A stretch of DNA of 64,000 nt, taken from Zasmidium citrigriseum (taxonomy: Eukaryota > Ascomycota > Dothideomycetes > Mycosphaerellales > Mycosphaerellaceae). Shown here one piece after another: positions 45,427 through 57,418 of this stretch. The position numbers were made by a program, and so were the translations under genes. The notes under the pieces are model-generated. The model searched no databases. It was not told the DNA's origin and saw nothing but the letters and a program-made list of their open reading frames with translations. The stretch is from the NCBI GenBank assembly GCA_002786025.1, contig NHNW01000081.1, forward strand, positions 62,001 to 126,000, in the 5' to 3' direction. How positions within the stretch are numbered: the first letter of the stretch is position 1; each line of letters starts with the position of its first letter.

Positions 45427-45434
45427 GAGGACAT

Positions 45435-45929
45435 TTAGTATAGGTCGCGGTAAGGTGACGTTGTTCCTACATTACACTTTGCTTGAAGAATAGAGCATGA
45501 CGGACCATTGCCAGCGTCCCTCGCCTTCGCCACTCCCATCATCCAATGCAGCATGATCAGAAACAACGGCCAATGCTTCGACTCGCCTCCAGCCAAGATC
45601 GACTTACAAACAGTCCTTCTATACGGATAGGCCATCTTTCTCAACAAAGTGGGAATCTCAACGTGCGTGGGCCTCTCAAATTGATGCGTCGGATCGATCC
45701 TCCGGTAGAGGAAACTGAACAACGATTCGAAGTCTTCTCTGCTGAGAGAAGATGTAGCTTGAGGTGAGATGGTACGCTCTGTGTCCGTGGCCAGGAGATA
45801 GAGCATTAATTCGAGACACATATGGGCCTGAATGGCGGGTTGCTTGAGGTGGTGAAATTCGAGTTGTGTGCTGAAGGTTGTTGGCTCCGCCATAGGTCGG
45901 GAACTCAAGATGGCTACCATTGTTGCCAT
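45435..45929 (-). CDS. Truncated NDC80/HEC1 paralog: isolated CH domain
   Basis: A single exon of 164 residues from ATG 45929. Residues about 35-140 align by eye to the kinetochore Ndc80 CH domain: IQAHMCLELMLYLL, DFESLFSFLYRRIDP, HVEIPTLLRKMAYPYRR, KSILAGG and WPLFLIMLHWMMGVAK. Full Ndc80 proteins are about 600-750 residues with a long coiled coil that pairs with Nuf2. Here the frame ends shortly after the CH domain and nothing coiled-coil-like follows. The basic N-terminal tail is also short. The copy is diverged compared with typical fungal Ndc80 at several otherwise conserved positions. It may be a non-functional fragment or a small microtubule-binding paralog. Family identity is strong; function is open. 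Confidence 0.75.
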   Translation of the reverse strand: MATMVAILSSRPMAEPTTFSTQLEFHHLKQPAIQAHMCLELMLYLLATDTERTISPQATSSLSREDFESLFSFLYRRIDPTHQFERPTHVEIPTLLRKMAYPYRRTVCKSILAGGESKHWPLFLIMLHWMMGVAKARDAGNGPSCSILQAKCNVGTTSPYRDLY

Positions 45930-46667
45930 TCCTCGTTTGGTGTAGAGTACCTGGTATGACAGTGAGTAGAGCAGTATGTGGCCTGGTGATCGAGCCTGGT
46001 CTGTGGAGTCGTCGTCGATGACAGCATTGAACGTCTCGAATTCTTGCAGTAGTCAAAATTTGCCTCAACAGCTGACAGGCAGTCAAGATGTCTTTCTTTT
46101 GCAGTGACTTGAGTGTGTTAGTGTGAAAGTCTGAAAGGAAGTGTTGATGTTGTCTTGGATTTGCCAAGCACGTCGTCTCCACGGCAGCGACGACTGCCGA
46201 ATCATCTCTCCCATTACTATCAACCTTCCTCCTTCCCCATCCCCATCAAAAAATCACGAAGGCCATCCAACTCATCATCAGACCACAGCTCCCTCCCAAG
46301 CCTTCATCAATGGCAACTGGTATCGCCCTTGCCATCCCCGGGAACAATCTTCAACCGTAGCCGACTGCGAGTACCGAGAAAACCGACGCCACGGAGAACG
46401 GCCGATTTCGCGGCTCGCCAATCTTGAAGACTCGCACTCATAGCGGGTCTATCAATCGGTCCTTGCACGCGCCTTATCTGATGTCGCGCCATTGTGAGAT
46501 TTTTCTCTGGCTTTGTTTGTGCGACTAAGAACTTTCGGTACTGGGAGTCGGTATCTCTGTAGAATGGATTGCGGGAGAGATGGGAGTAGGTATAGAAGGT
46601 TTGTGTTTTCCCGATATGTTTCAAGGTAACATCTCTTTGACTGTTTGATTGTCTTGATTTTGCAACG
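45930..46667. other. Intergenic, no gene supported
   Basis: Overlapping short frames on both strands have no domain. The right part, rich in CT and CA near 46190-46330 and running into the transporter ATG, is probable promoter and leader. Confidence 0.45.
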
Positions 46668-48050
46668 ATGTCTCTCTCACACAGTCGCGCCGAGTCAATT
46701 GAAGACACGCCATACACCTCACGCGCCCACTCCGAACACGACATCGAGAAACAGCAACAACCCGACGGTCTCAGGAACTACAGCACCGACGGCTCACCTT
46801 TGGAGATCTCACCTTCGCATCTATCGCAACCACCCACACCTTACATTCCCGACGGCGGCTTGACAGCCTGGCTGCAAGTTCTCTCAGGCTTCTTCCTCTT
46901 CTTCAACTCCTGGGGTCTGATCAACGCATTCGGCGTCTTTCAGTCCTACTACACGACCACGCTCATCCTGGGACATTCCGACAGCGCGGTCTCTTGGATC
47001 GGTAGCATTGAAGCTTTCTTACTGTGCTGCACAACGATCTTCGCAGGCCCGATTTTCGATCGAGGATATGCTCGCACGCTGGTGATTTCTGGATCGGTCC
47101 TTGTCGCCTTCGGCCTGATGATGACGAGCTTGTGCACTGAGTACTGGCAGTTGATGCTCAGCCAGGGCTTGTGCATGGGAATTGGGCATGGAGGACTTTT
47201 CATCGTCAGCATCGCCATCGTTCCGTCTTACTTCAGCACGAAACGGTCTTTTGCGCTGGGCCTTGCGGCGAGTGGAAGCAGTCTCGGGGGTGTCATCTAC
47301 ACGATCGTCTTCCATCGACTGGTTCCGCAGCTCGGCTTCGCCTGGACGACACGAGTACTGGGTTTCATGGCTCTGGGGACACTCCTCATTCCTTGCGTAT
47401 GCATCAAGATGCGCACGATGCCGGCTCCAAGGAAGAAGATCGTCGACTTCAGCGGTTTCCGTGAGGCACCTTTCTCGCTCTTCTCCCTGGCCAGCTTTGT
47501 GGGGTTTATTGGCCTTTACATACCTTTCTTCTACATCTCGACTTTCGCTTCTGCGAAAGCTGGTCTCGAAGACACTCTGGCCTTCTACATGCTCCCAATC
47601 CTCTCCGCGGGCAGTGTCGCTGGTCGCATCCTCCCCTCCTTCGCAGCGGACTTTCTTGGCCCGCTCAACGTGCTCTCAATATGCACTCTCATCGCCGGCC
47701 TGCTGGGATTCTGCTGGATCGCCATACCTACGCAAGCCAGCGTCGGCGGTCTCGTCGTTTGGGCATTGCTATACGGTGCTTTCAGCGGCGCCTTTGTCAG
47801 TCTGCAGCCATCGACTGTGGTTTCCATCACGGACGATCTGAGCACAGTCGGAGGCAGACTAGGAATGAACACTTTTTGTGCAGCTTTGGGACTGCTCATC
47901 GGCACGCCTATCGCAGGAGTCATTCTGGCGAGAGATCCAACTTGGGTGGGATTGCAGGTCTTCTGTGGCGCGACATTACTCGTTGGCGGTGCTTTGGTGG
48001 TTGTTACGAGATGGGAGAGGGTTGGTGTGAAAGTCGGAGAGAAGGCATGA
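46668..48050 (+). CDS. MFS transporter, monocarboxylate-porter type
   Basis: A single exon of 460 residues. After a hydrophilic Ser/Gln-rich N-terminus (about 58 residues) comes the family opening IPDGGLTAWLQVLSGFFLFF, the D-G-G-x-x-A-W motif of fungal MCT-like permeases. Twelve hydrophobic segments follow, with FGVFQSYY, GSIEAFLL and SQGLCMGIGHGGLFI, and RSFALGLAASGSSLGGVIY between TM4 and TM5. The second half has FYMLPILSAGSVAGRI. The substrate could be a carboxylate, a steroid-like compound or a vitamin, none of which can be read from sequence. It sits in the plasma membrane by analogy. Confidence 0.93.
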   Translation: MSLSHSRAESIEDTPYTSRAHSEHDIEKQQQPDGLRNYSTDGSPLEISPSHLSQPPTPYIPDGGLTAWLQVLSGFFLFFNSWGLINAFGVFQSYYTTTLILGHSDSAVSWIGSIEAFLLCCTTIFAGPIFDRGYARTLVISGSVLVAFGLMMTSLCTEYWQLMLSQGLCMGIGHGGLFIVSIAIVPSYFSTKRSFALGLAASGSSLGGVIYTIVFHRLVPQLGFAWTTRVLGFMALGTLLIPCVCIKMRTMPAPRKKIVDFSGFREAPFSLFSLASFVGFIGLYIPFFYISTFASAKAGLEDTLAFYMLPILSAGSVAGRILPSFAADFLGPLNVLSICTLIAGLLGFCWIAIPTQASVGGLVVWALLYGAFSGAFVSLQPSTVVSITDDLSTVGGRLGMNTFCAALGLLIGTPIAGVILARDPTWVGLQVFCGATLLVGGALVVVTRWERVGVKVGEKA

Positions 48051-48746
48051 CGTGGTTTGATTAGCATTTGAAGCAGAGATACCCAAATAGCCAGTGCGTT
48101 TGCATATTGATCTTTTGTTTCCTGATTAGGGTCTTGAAACGGGAACAGTGTTCATTGGAAGGTCGTGCGCTGGCTGGAATCCGGGGGTTTGGATCGATAT
48201 GTGTTGGCGGGAAGACGAGCCGCTGTTTGCCAGATGGTGTAAGTTTGGGCGAGCTCGTTGAGCCTACAATGCAGTGCAATCATGGAGAGCGTCGGTTATT
48301 GAAGGTGATGTAAAAGAAAGAAGGCAACGCGTGATGACGCCGTGGAAAGACGTCAAGGCGACCGTTGCGCTTGGCTCTGAGGCGGCGGCAACGTCCGCCG
48401 AGCACCCGTCAAACACGCCTTGAGCATTGCGTCTGTAATTTAAGCCTCGCGCGTCAGTCGATTCATACCAAATCATCCCACAATTCACCCTCTCGCCGTC
48501 CCGCGATCATGACCGCCGTGGCTCATGTCGCGCACCGATTGCACTGAAGTCGCCTCCGCCGTGTTCGAGCCATCGCGACCCACCCAACCCCTAGCCGCCG
48601 CTGCCCCCAGCCACAGGCGACCACCGACCACTCCCTCGCCCACGCCCACGCTTCATCACAGTCGCAGCCGGCAAGCTGGCGGAGTACGCAACTATCCACC
48701 TCGGCCGCTGTTGACCAGACGCAACTGACATCCACATTCCTCGCAG
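48051..48746. other. Intergenic and probable SEC2 5' leader/exon
   Basis: The right part may contain the first exon of the SEC2 gene: an ATG at 48525 opens 53 codons (Pro/Ser/Thr-rich) to a GTACGC donor at 48684, and ACTGAC plus TCGCAG precede 48747. The join is out of frame by two bases, so the true first exon remains unresolved. Confidence 0.4.
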
Positions 48747-51036
48747 CTTTTTGTTCGTCCCCGGGTGGCATGGGGCTCCTCCCTTGACCTCCGCTCCCTC
48801 CCCTACACAGCAGCGCCCAGCCCTCGCCCGCTCGCAGACGCCCGCCACGCCCACCAAACAGTCGCGCTTCGGCTTTCCGCACCGGCTGATCAAGTCCAAC
48901 TCCACGCCTGATATCAATAAGAGGATGGCCGCGGTGGCCGGCCCCATGCAACCTGTAAACGCCATTCGAGACGACCACGTTATGGATACCCGAACCCCCA
49001 GCCCCGTGCAGCGCAGCACCAGCCATGAGAGTGATGAGGAGGCCTACAAGCCGGACTTGAGCGCCGAGGTGGCTATGCTGAGCACGAAGCTTGTTAATGC
49101 CATCAACTATCAGACGAACCTCGACGACTCGTTACAGCAGACACGACATGAATTGGAGCAGGAGCGACAACGGCGGACGACCGTCGAGGCGGAGAAGTCG
49201 AGATTGGATGATATGCTGGCGGCTGGTCTATTATTGAAGAAGGCGGATGTGGATAAGACCATTGCTAAGTTGAGGGGAGAGCTGGCCAGTGAGCGCGCCG
49301 CGAGAGATGCTGCAGAAAAGGCGAAGAAGCAGACGGAGGGCGAATTGGAGAATTTGACAAGCGCATTGTTTGAAGAGGCGAATAGCATGGTGGCGGCGGC
49401 GCGGAAAGATACAGAGGCAGTTGAGAAGAGGAATGCGCAGTTGAGGAGTCAGCTACAGGATACCGAGATGCTGCTTGCATCACAACAAGAGCAACTACAA
49501 GATCTCAAGGCCACGATGGAGAAGCTACAGGCTGCGGAATTGACACCAACACGAGATCTGAGCATGCCCTCTACGCCAGTAACGAACAGCACTGCGGTAT
49601 TCGATGCGCTGCAGATGTCACCGACCGCGACCAGCAACCCCGAAACGCCCGCCGACCACCCGCTACACTTCTCTCAACTCATATCTCCGGTTTTGAGAAA
49701 CGACATCACCGCATACGCTGACTTCCAAGACCTGTTACTACTCGGACGCCGCATGGGACTGCACTCTCGGACAAATAGCAGCAATAACACCGCGAATCAA
49801 CAAGCATCCGGACAGAGTACGTACACCATGGCAACGGCGGCAGCATCTTCGCCGAATCTGCCGGGCTCCTTTTCACTCAACAATTCGAGCCCCTCATCTA
49901 GTGGACCCAACATGCCGGCTTTGAAGGAGAGCAAGTTTTACAAGCGTGCTCTTTCCGAAGACATCGAGCCTACCCTGCGACTTGACTTGGCTCCGGGGCT
50001 CTCATTCCTCAGCAGGCGAACAGTCGTCAGCTCTCTCCTGAATGGCTCTCTTGCAGTTGAGCCATACCCCCAGGTCAAACATTACTTTGCATGCACACTT
50101 TGTGGGGAGAGCAGGAGGGGCGAGCCGTTTGTACGGAAATTCCGATTCCGGACTTCGGAGGATGACAGTGTCTCAAAACCCGTCTGCGATTACTGTGTCT
50201 CCAGGGTCAGAACCACATGCGATTTCGTGGGCTTCCTGAGGATGATCAGAGATGGGCACTGGAAGTGCGACACAGATGAGGAGCAGAAGAGTGCATGGGA
50301 AGAGAGTGTCAGACTCAGAGAGAGGATGTTCTGGGCACGACTTGGTGGAGGTGTCATTCCCTGCCTACAAATGGCTCCAAAGAACCTTGACGCCACGCCA
50401 TCTTCCGCGGGTGGCGCGAAGAATGGACGGCCGAGCTTGGAAAGCATACCGGAGCGGAAAGCGAAGGACTCTGAATCGCCAGCGGCCTACGAGGATTCGG
50501 CAGACGAAGAGCCCAAGAGCATCGGCAAGGCATTCGTGAATATGTCCTCTGAAGCTGCGGCTGTCTCGACGCCTGAGCTTCAGCCTACACACGAGGGTGC
50601 CACAGAGGATCCACGCTTCATCACACGGCCTGCTAGCCGTGGGCTTGACGTGGAGGACACGAACGATGTCGATGTCGGGGCCTCCACTCCTTTTGAGGAT
50701 GCGAACCAACAGCTCGAGGATTCGCTGGCCGCCGCAGCTGCACAAGCCGGGACCAAGGACGAAGCTGAAGAGGAACACGAGCAGCTGAAGCATGAATCTA
50801 CGGCAGATGATACTCCGAACGTCGAGGCCCAAATCTTAGCGGACGAGAAGGCTGAGCCTGCTCAAACCCCTGCCGCCGAAAAGGAGGAGTCCCTCCAAGT
50901 CCCCACCGCCGAGCAACAGGAGCCATCATCGGCCAGAAGCTCCTTGTATGTCGAGCAGCCCGCGAATCACGAGCGAAAGAACTCGTCTGTCCTTGCACGC
51001 GTGCGAGCCATGGAAGCTGCTGGCCAACAGCAGTAA
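48747..51036 (+). CDS. SEC2: Sec2-type Rab GDP/GTP exchange factor (5' end unresolved)
   Basis: The frame is open from about 48715 to the stop at 51036; the first in-frame ATG is at 48925. An acceptor at 48746 suggests an upstream exon, and the upstream Pro/Ser-rich sequence (SRFGFPHRLIKSNS) looks coding. From about residue 85 of the frame there is a long parallel coiled coil of Sec2 type, ending with the diagnostic LTSALFEEANSMVAAARKD. A low-complexity linker follows. Then a conserved module with paired Cys residues (CTLCGESRRGEPF and CDYCVSRVRTTC) and RERMFWARLGGGVIPC resembles the C-terminal domain of fungal Sec2/Rabin-like proteins. The tail is Ala/Glu-rich. In yeast Sec2 activates the Rab Sec4 on secretory vesicles moving to hyphal tips or buds. 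Confidence 0.87.
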
Positions 51037-51539
51037 AAGTTCTCCTTCTTTTGAGAGGCGCGTTTGGAGCACGAGCATTGTACTTGTACGATACATGGAA
51101 CCACAAGCGAAGCGAGATGTGACTGTGGAGTTTTGTTGTAAGATATGGGATGGGCGATGGCGCGGCGCATTTGTGCTCTTTCTTGCATGGCGTTTGCGCT
51201 TGGGTCGCTGAAGACGGTATGACAGTCCGATAAAACGAGCATGGCTTCTATGGGTGATGGTGGTATGTAGATGGAATCATCATGCTGGATAGCGTAGATT
51301 CTTAATGGTAATGCGGAAGTTGAGATATCCCACATTGTCTGTTCTTTGTCTCCTGAACCTGGTCTCGTTAACGCTCCTTGCAATGCTTAGATAGTCACGT
51401 GAAATGCGCGCTAGGGAGCGCCCGCTGCAGGGTCCAGTTTCACCCTTGACATCGCCTTGACGTTCTCACTTGAACTTCCGCTTTCTCTCTTCCACACCAC
51501 CACCATCCCCGCCGAATTGTCGCCGTCTGTGCCGCCGAC

Positions 51540-53498
51540 ATGTCTGACCAGCGTACGAACGGTAACCCCTTACAAAGAGATTTGATCGAATTCTGGCGGT
51601 GAAGATGGAACGCGTGTGCTAACATCATGGCTTCAAGAGGGACAAGGCTTCAGCATCCGCGGCGCGGCCGACCGGCGCGGCTCCCACCGCCGTGAGGAGC
51701 GCCCTGCTCGCTCGCCCCCTCGTCGTCGCCCAAGCGTCGATGAGAGGGACGCTCCTCGTGGCGGCTGGGATGCCCGCCGGCGGCGTGATGTGAGTTTCGA
51801 TTACCCCCAACTTTTTTGACCCTTTCTCGATCGTTTCATGAAGTTCCATGCCACTAATACTTTCAACAGGATGACCGCCACTATCGCCCGTCGCGGGATT
51901 GGGACCCCCGCGACACCACCTACCACCACCGCCGGGGGGAGGCCCGCGCCCCGTTCTTTTCGAGCGGGGAGGGGTACTCCGATCCCACCTACTACAACGA
52001 GCCACCAGAGGAGCCGGCCGCCAATGGAGACCTGGACGTGGAGACCGAGGAGTCCCAGTTCCGACAAGTCCTCCTCATCCGCGACCTCAAGACCAACGTG
52101 GACGAGACCACCCTGGCCACAGGCCTGAACAAACTCTACGTGGACGACAGCCAACCGCCGCCGCCAGCCATGCCAATGCCAATGCCGCCTGGAATGCCAC
52201 CACGTCCGCCAACGCCGCTGGGAGCCACGCCACGGTCCCTCAAGCGAGTCTTCGTGATTCGTGATCGTGTCACAGACAGGAGTCTGGGGTTCGGGTTTGC
52301 TGAATATCATTCTCCCACAGACGCAAAAGCTGCTTTGGCAAAAGCCAAGCAGCTGGGCACCAGTTGCACCATCTCCTCGAAGCAAATCACCGTCTGTCAT
52401 CCACACCTCGGTGTCTTCGACTTCCCACTCACCCACTCCCTCGAGGAGCAGAGGTACCTCTTCGACTTCAACGGGCAACTATTCCGATATCGCGACACAC
52501 GCTACTACGCATCCACGCTTACCGTCAACGCGGAAGCACCTGCTGCACCGCCGAGCTCATCTCCGGCCAAAGGAGCCCCCGCCACCACGACGAAACCGAA
52601 GAAGCGCACCAAGACCGAAGCCATGGGCACTCTCGACAACCCTACCGAACCGACAAAGAAAGCGAAGAAAGAATCAGCAATGGTCACAATGCTGAACAGA
52701 GCTCAAGCCCAAGCTCGAGGTGAGAATGGGGAGGCCGAGACGACGAACGATCCGAATTCGATTCCCCATTCCCCTTCAGGCGCTAATCACGATTCTTCTA
52801 CTACAGGGACAGGACGAGAGCAAAGCTTTGCATTTGATGGCAAGCTCAACGGCAAGGATCTCATCTGCTGCCTCTTGTGCAACGCGAAATTTCCCTCGCG
52901 TGAGAAACTGGTGCTTCATGTACAGATACATCCCCCGCATGCAGAGAAGTACAAAGACGAGAAGACCTTCAACGAAGGTCTGGAGAGAATGAAGAAGCGT
53001 GGCATTGGCGAGGACGAGACGATCAAGGTCGAGATGACTCGCCAGGATGATGGCGGAGCCAAGAAGCAAGAAGAACGGGAGCCGGCGACTACTGAATACC
53101 GCGATCGTGCGGCAGAGCGTCGTCAAGAAGAAGCAAAAGCTAAAGCAGCATCTTCCAAGCCGCTATCGTTCAAGATCAGCCAAAAATCCAAGGGTGGCAA
53201 TCAACCGAACAAGAGGAAGTCGCCATCACCAGATCCACCCGCACCAGCACCCATGGGTATTGGCATGAGGATGCTTCAGAATGCAGGTTGGCAGGCAGGT
53301 CAGGGACTTGGATCAGGCAATGGAATTACTGCGCCTATCGACCAGAATGTGTATGCGGCTGGAGTTGGATTGGGACATCAGGACAGCAAGAAGGGTGATG
53401 CGATTGAAGAGGCTGATCGTGCGACGAGGAATGATAGGGGCGACTTTGTGGCGAAGACGAAGGATGCAGCGAGGAAGCGGTATGAGGGAATGCAATGA
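51540..53498 (+). CDS. RRM, zinc-finger and G-patch RNA-binding protein (RBM5/10-like)
   Basis: Exons 51540-51561, 51638-51789 and 51870-53498 join in frame. An 87-nt GTGAGA...ACAG segment (52720-52806), without stops and a multiple of three, may be a further intron, so the product is about 576-605 residues. An Arg/Ser-rich start (RRRPSVDERDAPRGGWDARRR) is followed by an RRM (VLLIRDLKTNVDETTL; RVFVIRD, SLGFGFAEY). Next is a basic Lys-rich linker, then a C2H2-type finger (LICCLLCNAKFPSREKLVLHV then H). A Glu/Lys-rich helix leads to a G-patch (GIGMRMLQNAGWQAGQGLGS, then GVGLGHQ). The domain order matches metazoan RBM5/RBM10 splicing regulators and fungal relatives. It is expected to be nuclear and to act in pre-mRNA splicing. 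Confidence 0.9.
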
Positions 53499-54020
53499 GG
53501 CTGAGATGGGAGGGTGAATGAATCGGTCAGAACGGATACGAAAGGAAAGAAGAGTCGATAGGGATGGAGATGATCATGGCACAAAAACGGCCAAAGCGAC
53601 TACATGGGATGCATTGAGCGGCTGGGATTGGGATGGCTTCAGACGAAAGAATGCGACTGAGACGACGGATGAGCTCGAATCTCTCCGCGAGTTGCAAATG
53701 GTACTATGCGAATGACGAAAGCTCGAGGACTTCGAGATGATTGCTTGTGTGATGGAGATCGAATTTCCAGTTCCAAACCTTTTCCCAAGGAGCGAAATCG
53801 GCGAGGAGTCTATGTGAGTCAAGAGAGATCTACACTATTACTGACTGTCGTGTACGCAGGGCAGAGAGGTACTTTCAGCCGGCAGGAACCGCCCAATTAA
53901 ACTTTCACTCACTCATCGGCCTTCTCACCGAGATTCATTCACTTAAGCGGCACACGACCACCTTCCCAATTGCTCGTCCGGCTAAGACACAAACACATAT
54001 ATCCCGTTTGCACTCCGATC

Positions 54021-55434
54021 ATGGAAACCGAAATTGAACTCGCTCCTTCAAGCCCGCCTCCGAACGAACAGCAACAAGAGGCGAGGAGACATGCCTGGTT
54101 GGCGCTGCTCGGATGCTCGATCTTGCAGTTGCCGATTTGGGGTGTGCATTTCGCATTAGATACGCGAGAGATGTGAGATGTGTTGGCTGACGCAGTGAAC
54201 AGGTATCCCAATGACTTTCGGCATTTTCCAAGAAGCCTACACTCGCGATGGCCTCCTTCCACCTTCTGGCCTTTCATCTTCCGGCGTCATCGGAACGGCT
54301 CTCAACGGGGTGATGTACCTCTCCATGCCCTTGCTTTTCACAGCATTGGATCGCGGTTCTTGGGCGCAGTACAGACGAATCGTAGCCCTCTCAGGCGTGG
54401 CGATCGCAAGTCTCGGCTTCCTTCTCAGCTCCTTCAGCACCCAACTCTGGCATCTCGTCCTCAGTCAAGGCTTCCTAGCCGCCCTTGGAAGCACAATGCT
54501 CTACAGCCCAACAACACTCTACCTTGACCAGTTCTTCCGCGAACGCAAAGCAACTGCCTACGGCGCAACCCTCAGTAGCAAAAACATCGTCGGCACAAGC
54601 TGTCCCATCATCTTCACCGCCCTTCTTGACCGCATCGGTTCCCGCTGGACTCTCCGAATCTGGGTCCTCTTCGTCCTCATCTCCGGAATCGCCGGCATCG
54701 CTATCATACCGACGAAGACCTCCCCGCCAAGAAGATCCCCACGAGGCGTCCCCTGGGCCTTCCTCTGCCACAAAACCTTCTACATCTACTGCATCGCCAA
54801 CGCAGTCTTCAGCTCCGGCTACGGCATCCCGCAAACCTACCTCCCGTCCTACGCCCGCGAAGTCCTCCATCAATCTACCCTTTCCGGCTCCCTGACCATA
54901 ACTCTTTTCAACGCCCCCGGGATTCTCTCCTGTGTCGGCTTCGGGTACATGTCCGATCGCCGCGCCCTCTCCCCTATCGCGACGTTCCTCTCGGCGTTTG
55001 GAACGAGTTGCTGCGCGTTCCTCCTTTGGGGTCTCGCATCGAACCGTATCCCGGGGCTACTCGTGGCTTTCTCGCTGGGCTGTGGGTTTTTCGCGGGCGG
55101 GTATTCGAGTACCTGGGGTGGGTGGGTTAAGGAGCTTGAGCGCGAGGCGGTGGAGGGGAATGAAGCGATTAATACCGGGATGCTTTATGGGTTGTTTAAT
55201 GGGGCGAGGGGCGTTGGGTATGTGGTTAGTGGTGTTGCGGGCGTGGAATTGTTGAAGGCGGGGAGGGTGACGGGGGCGGAGGGGTGGGGGTTTGGAACGA
55301 GGTATGGGGCTTTGATTTTGTTTACGGGGGTTAGTTCGGTTGTTGGGTGTTGGAGTGTTGGATGGTCTGCGTTGGACAGGATCCAGAAAAGATTGTTCTG
55401 TGGCGAGAGGAGACGGGCTCTGGTGGCTATGTGA
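54021..55434 (+). CDS. MFS transporter, monocarboxylate-porter-like
   Basis: Two exons: 54021-54141 and 54203-55434 (phase 1), giving 450 residues. The join reads LPIWGIPMTFGIFQEAY, which continues TM1 into the loop with a conserved FGxFQ. TM2-TM4 include SGVIGTALNGVMYLSMPL and LSQGFLAALGSTMLYSP; ERKATAYGATLSSKNIVG lies at the TM5 entrance. The second half has GYGIPQTYLPSYAREVL and FGYMSDRRALSP. It is of the same broad family as the transporter at 46.7-48.1 kb but clearly diverged. The terminal tail is short (RRRALVAM). It starts the accessory-looking group that ends at the RIP block. The substrate is unknown. Confidence 0.92.
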
Positions 55435-55916
55435 GTTGCCGCGAATCGATTGACGGAGGCCGGCTACGATACGACTTCTCGGTATTGCTTGATATCCACG
55501 CCTGGAATCGAAAATACTAACCGACATCTAGACCCTATCACCGGCCAAGCTTTCAAGCCACAATACCTGTCCGGCCACCGGTTCCTCCTGCTTACACAGC
55601 AACAAGTTCCACAGCCTGATAACTAATCACCTAACACCACAGCTGCACCATCGCGTAAGCTACCCTTACCTCACCCATTGCCTGCCATTCTTCCACCTAT
55701 CTCTCAGCTGCACGACCCATCGCCTACGCCACACATCCCCGATGACATAACAAACTTCGATACCAGCGTCGAAATCACATGAGCCATTGTCCCAAAACAG
55801 CAATTCCTCAATCTACTCACCTTGGCTTTATGAGTGGCGGGTGTTGTGTCACTGTCGAGATCAGGAAATAAGTACAAAGCTCACTGCTTGTCGAGCTCCA
55901 AGCTGCAAGAAGGAAA

Positions 55917-57418
55917 ATGGCCCAACTCCCGGACCTTGTTTTTGTGACCTATACCAGCGCCCCCAAAAACGCCGCCCGCGCCCCGGCCGTCAAAGACCTC
56001 GTGCGAAAGCAAGCGCTGAAAGCTTACTACTCACCACAAGGGAGTGATCGAGTAGAAGAAAGGCGGCGGGAGAGCGATGCCTTGGACAAGAAGAGTCGAA
56101 AGAGACATATGGGTCGCTTCCGAGCGAGGGCGACTGAGAAGGAGGTCGAGAAGGGGATGGATCATGGGAAGGGGGACGGAGCACGGGGCATGATGGCGCT
56201 GGGCGGGAGGAGGGTGTTTGCTTTTGAGCCTTATATCGAGACGCTGGGGCCTGGAGCTTGGGAGTTGTTGGAGTATTGTGAGTCTCTTCCCTCCCGTTGC
56301 CCACCACTTGTCGACTAACATATAGATGGCGTACACAAGTCCGGAACTGCTTCCGCATGAAATCCATGTCCATCCATCCCGACTCTTCCTGGTTTGCTCT
56401 TACGATGACGCAGAATTCCATGGCGCAGGCGACGCTGACTCTGCTTTCTTTGAATCGGGACTTCTCCAACGGCAAGGGCATCGTCTCTCCAACAACCCTA
56501 CACCACCGCGCCGCCGCCATGTCCCAGCTCAAAGCCGAAATCGAACTCGGCGTCGATCGAGAAACCGTCGCAGGGACAGTAGCAATTCTAGCCCTAGCAG
56601 AAGACATGGAAGGCAACTTCACAAACTCCTCCGCCCACTTCGAAGGCATGGCCCAAATCGCCAAAGCCAGCGGCGGACTCCGCTGGTTCAGCGGCGAAAG
56701 AAGCTGCATGATCCTCAAAATCATCGCCTGGGCCGATCTCTGCCACGCAGCAGCCTGGCTCTCCGAACCCAGAATGCTCGGCTGGTTCGACGACCTCCCC
56801 ACAACACAGTCCCTGGATACAAGGCTAGGAGACCCGACTTTTCGTCTCGAGTTGGAGAGACTCACGTGTCCGCATTTGAGGAGTATGATGGATATTTTGC
56901 ATCATTTTCCGCATCCGAGGATTATGCATGAGGCGCCGGAGGCTGATAGGGCGCATTGGGAGCGACTGCTGCATATGACGGAGCAGATTGTGATTCAGCT
57001 GAAAGGTCGAATTCCTTTTGAGGGGTCGGTGCCGGCGTTGTCGAGGGCTTTCACGACGGCGGCGCAGCTGTACATTCCCGCTGTATTGAGGCGGTCGCCT
57101 CTGTCGGGTAGTGCGGCGAGGCTGTTTACTGGGGAGGTTTTGAAGGAGTTGAGAGATTTCAAGATTCGAGCGAGGGCGGATGAGGGGAGGAGTCCGCGGA
57201 ATTTGCTCGTGTTGTGGACGCAAGTGAATACCCTCGCGGCGCTGGCGGAGGAGGAGGAGCGAGAGGGTCTTGTAAGGGACTTTCGGGAGACGTTGAGGAT
57301 TATGGAGATTTTTGATGAGGAGGGGCTTGTTGGGCAGCTGGGGTGTATTGCTTGGTCTGCTTCGGTTGTTGATGAGAAGGTTGTTGGTCTTATCGATCTG
57401 CCGCTTCTTGGCGAGTGA
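55917..57418 (+). CDS. Fungal transcription-factor-domain protein lacking a zinc cluster
   Basis: Two exons: 55917-56277 and 56340-57418, giving 479 residues. The intron ends at ACAAG (56339); the earlier TATAG acceptor would run into a stop. The protein starts LVFVTYTSAPKNAARAP, has a basic segment (KKSRKRHMGRFRAR), then WELLEYFRNCFRM and a long helical middle-homology-like region (TTLHHRAAAMSQLKAEIEL, GNFTNSSAHFEGM, ASGGLRWF). This is the organisation of fungal proteins annotated as transcription factor domain (Fungal_trans_2-like) that have no Cys6 DNA-binding motif. No zinc-binding Cys cluster is present, so direct DNA binding is uncertain. It sits between a transporter and a monooxygenase and could regulate them. 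Confidence 0.8.

Noticed and set aside
52720..52806. Treating the 87-nt segment in the RRM/G-patch gene as a certain intron
   Set aside because: Donor and acceptor are good, but the segment is stop-free, in frame and lies in a low-complexity linker, so either state is possible; left as a note in the gene entry.
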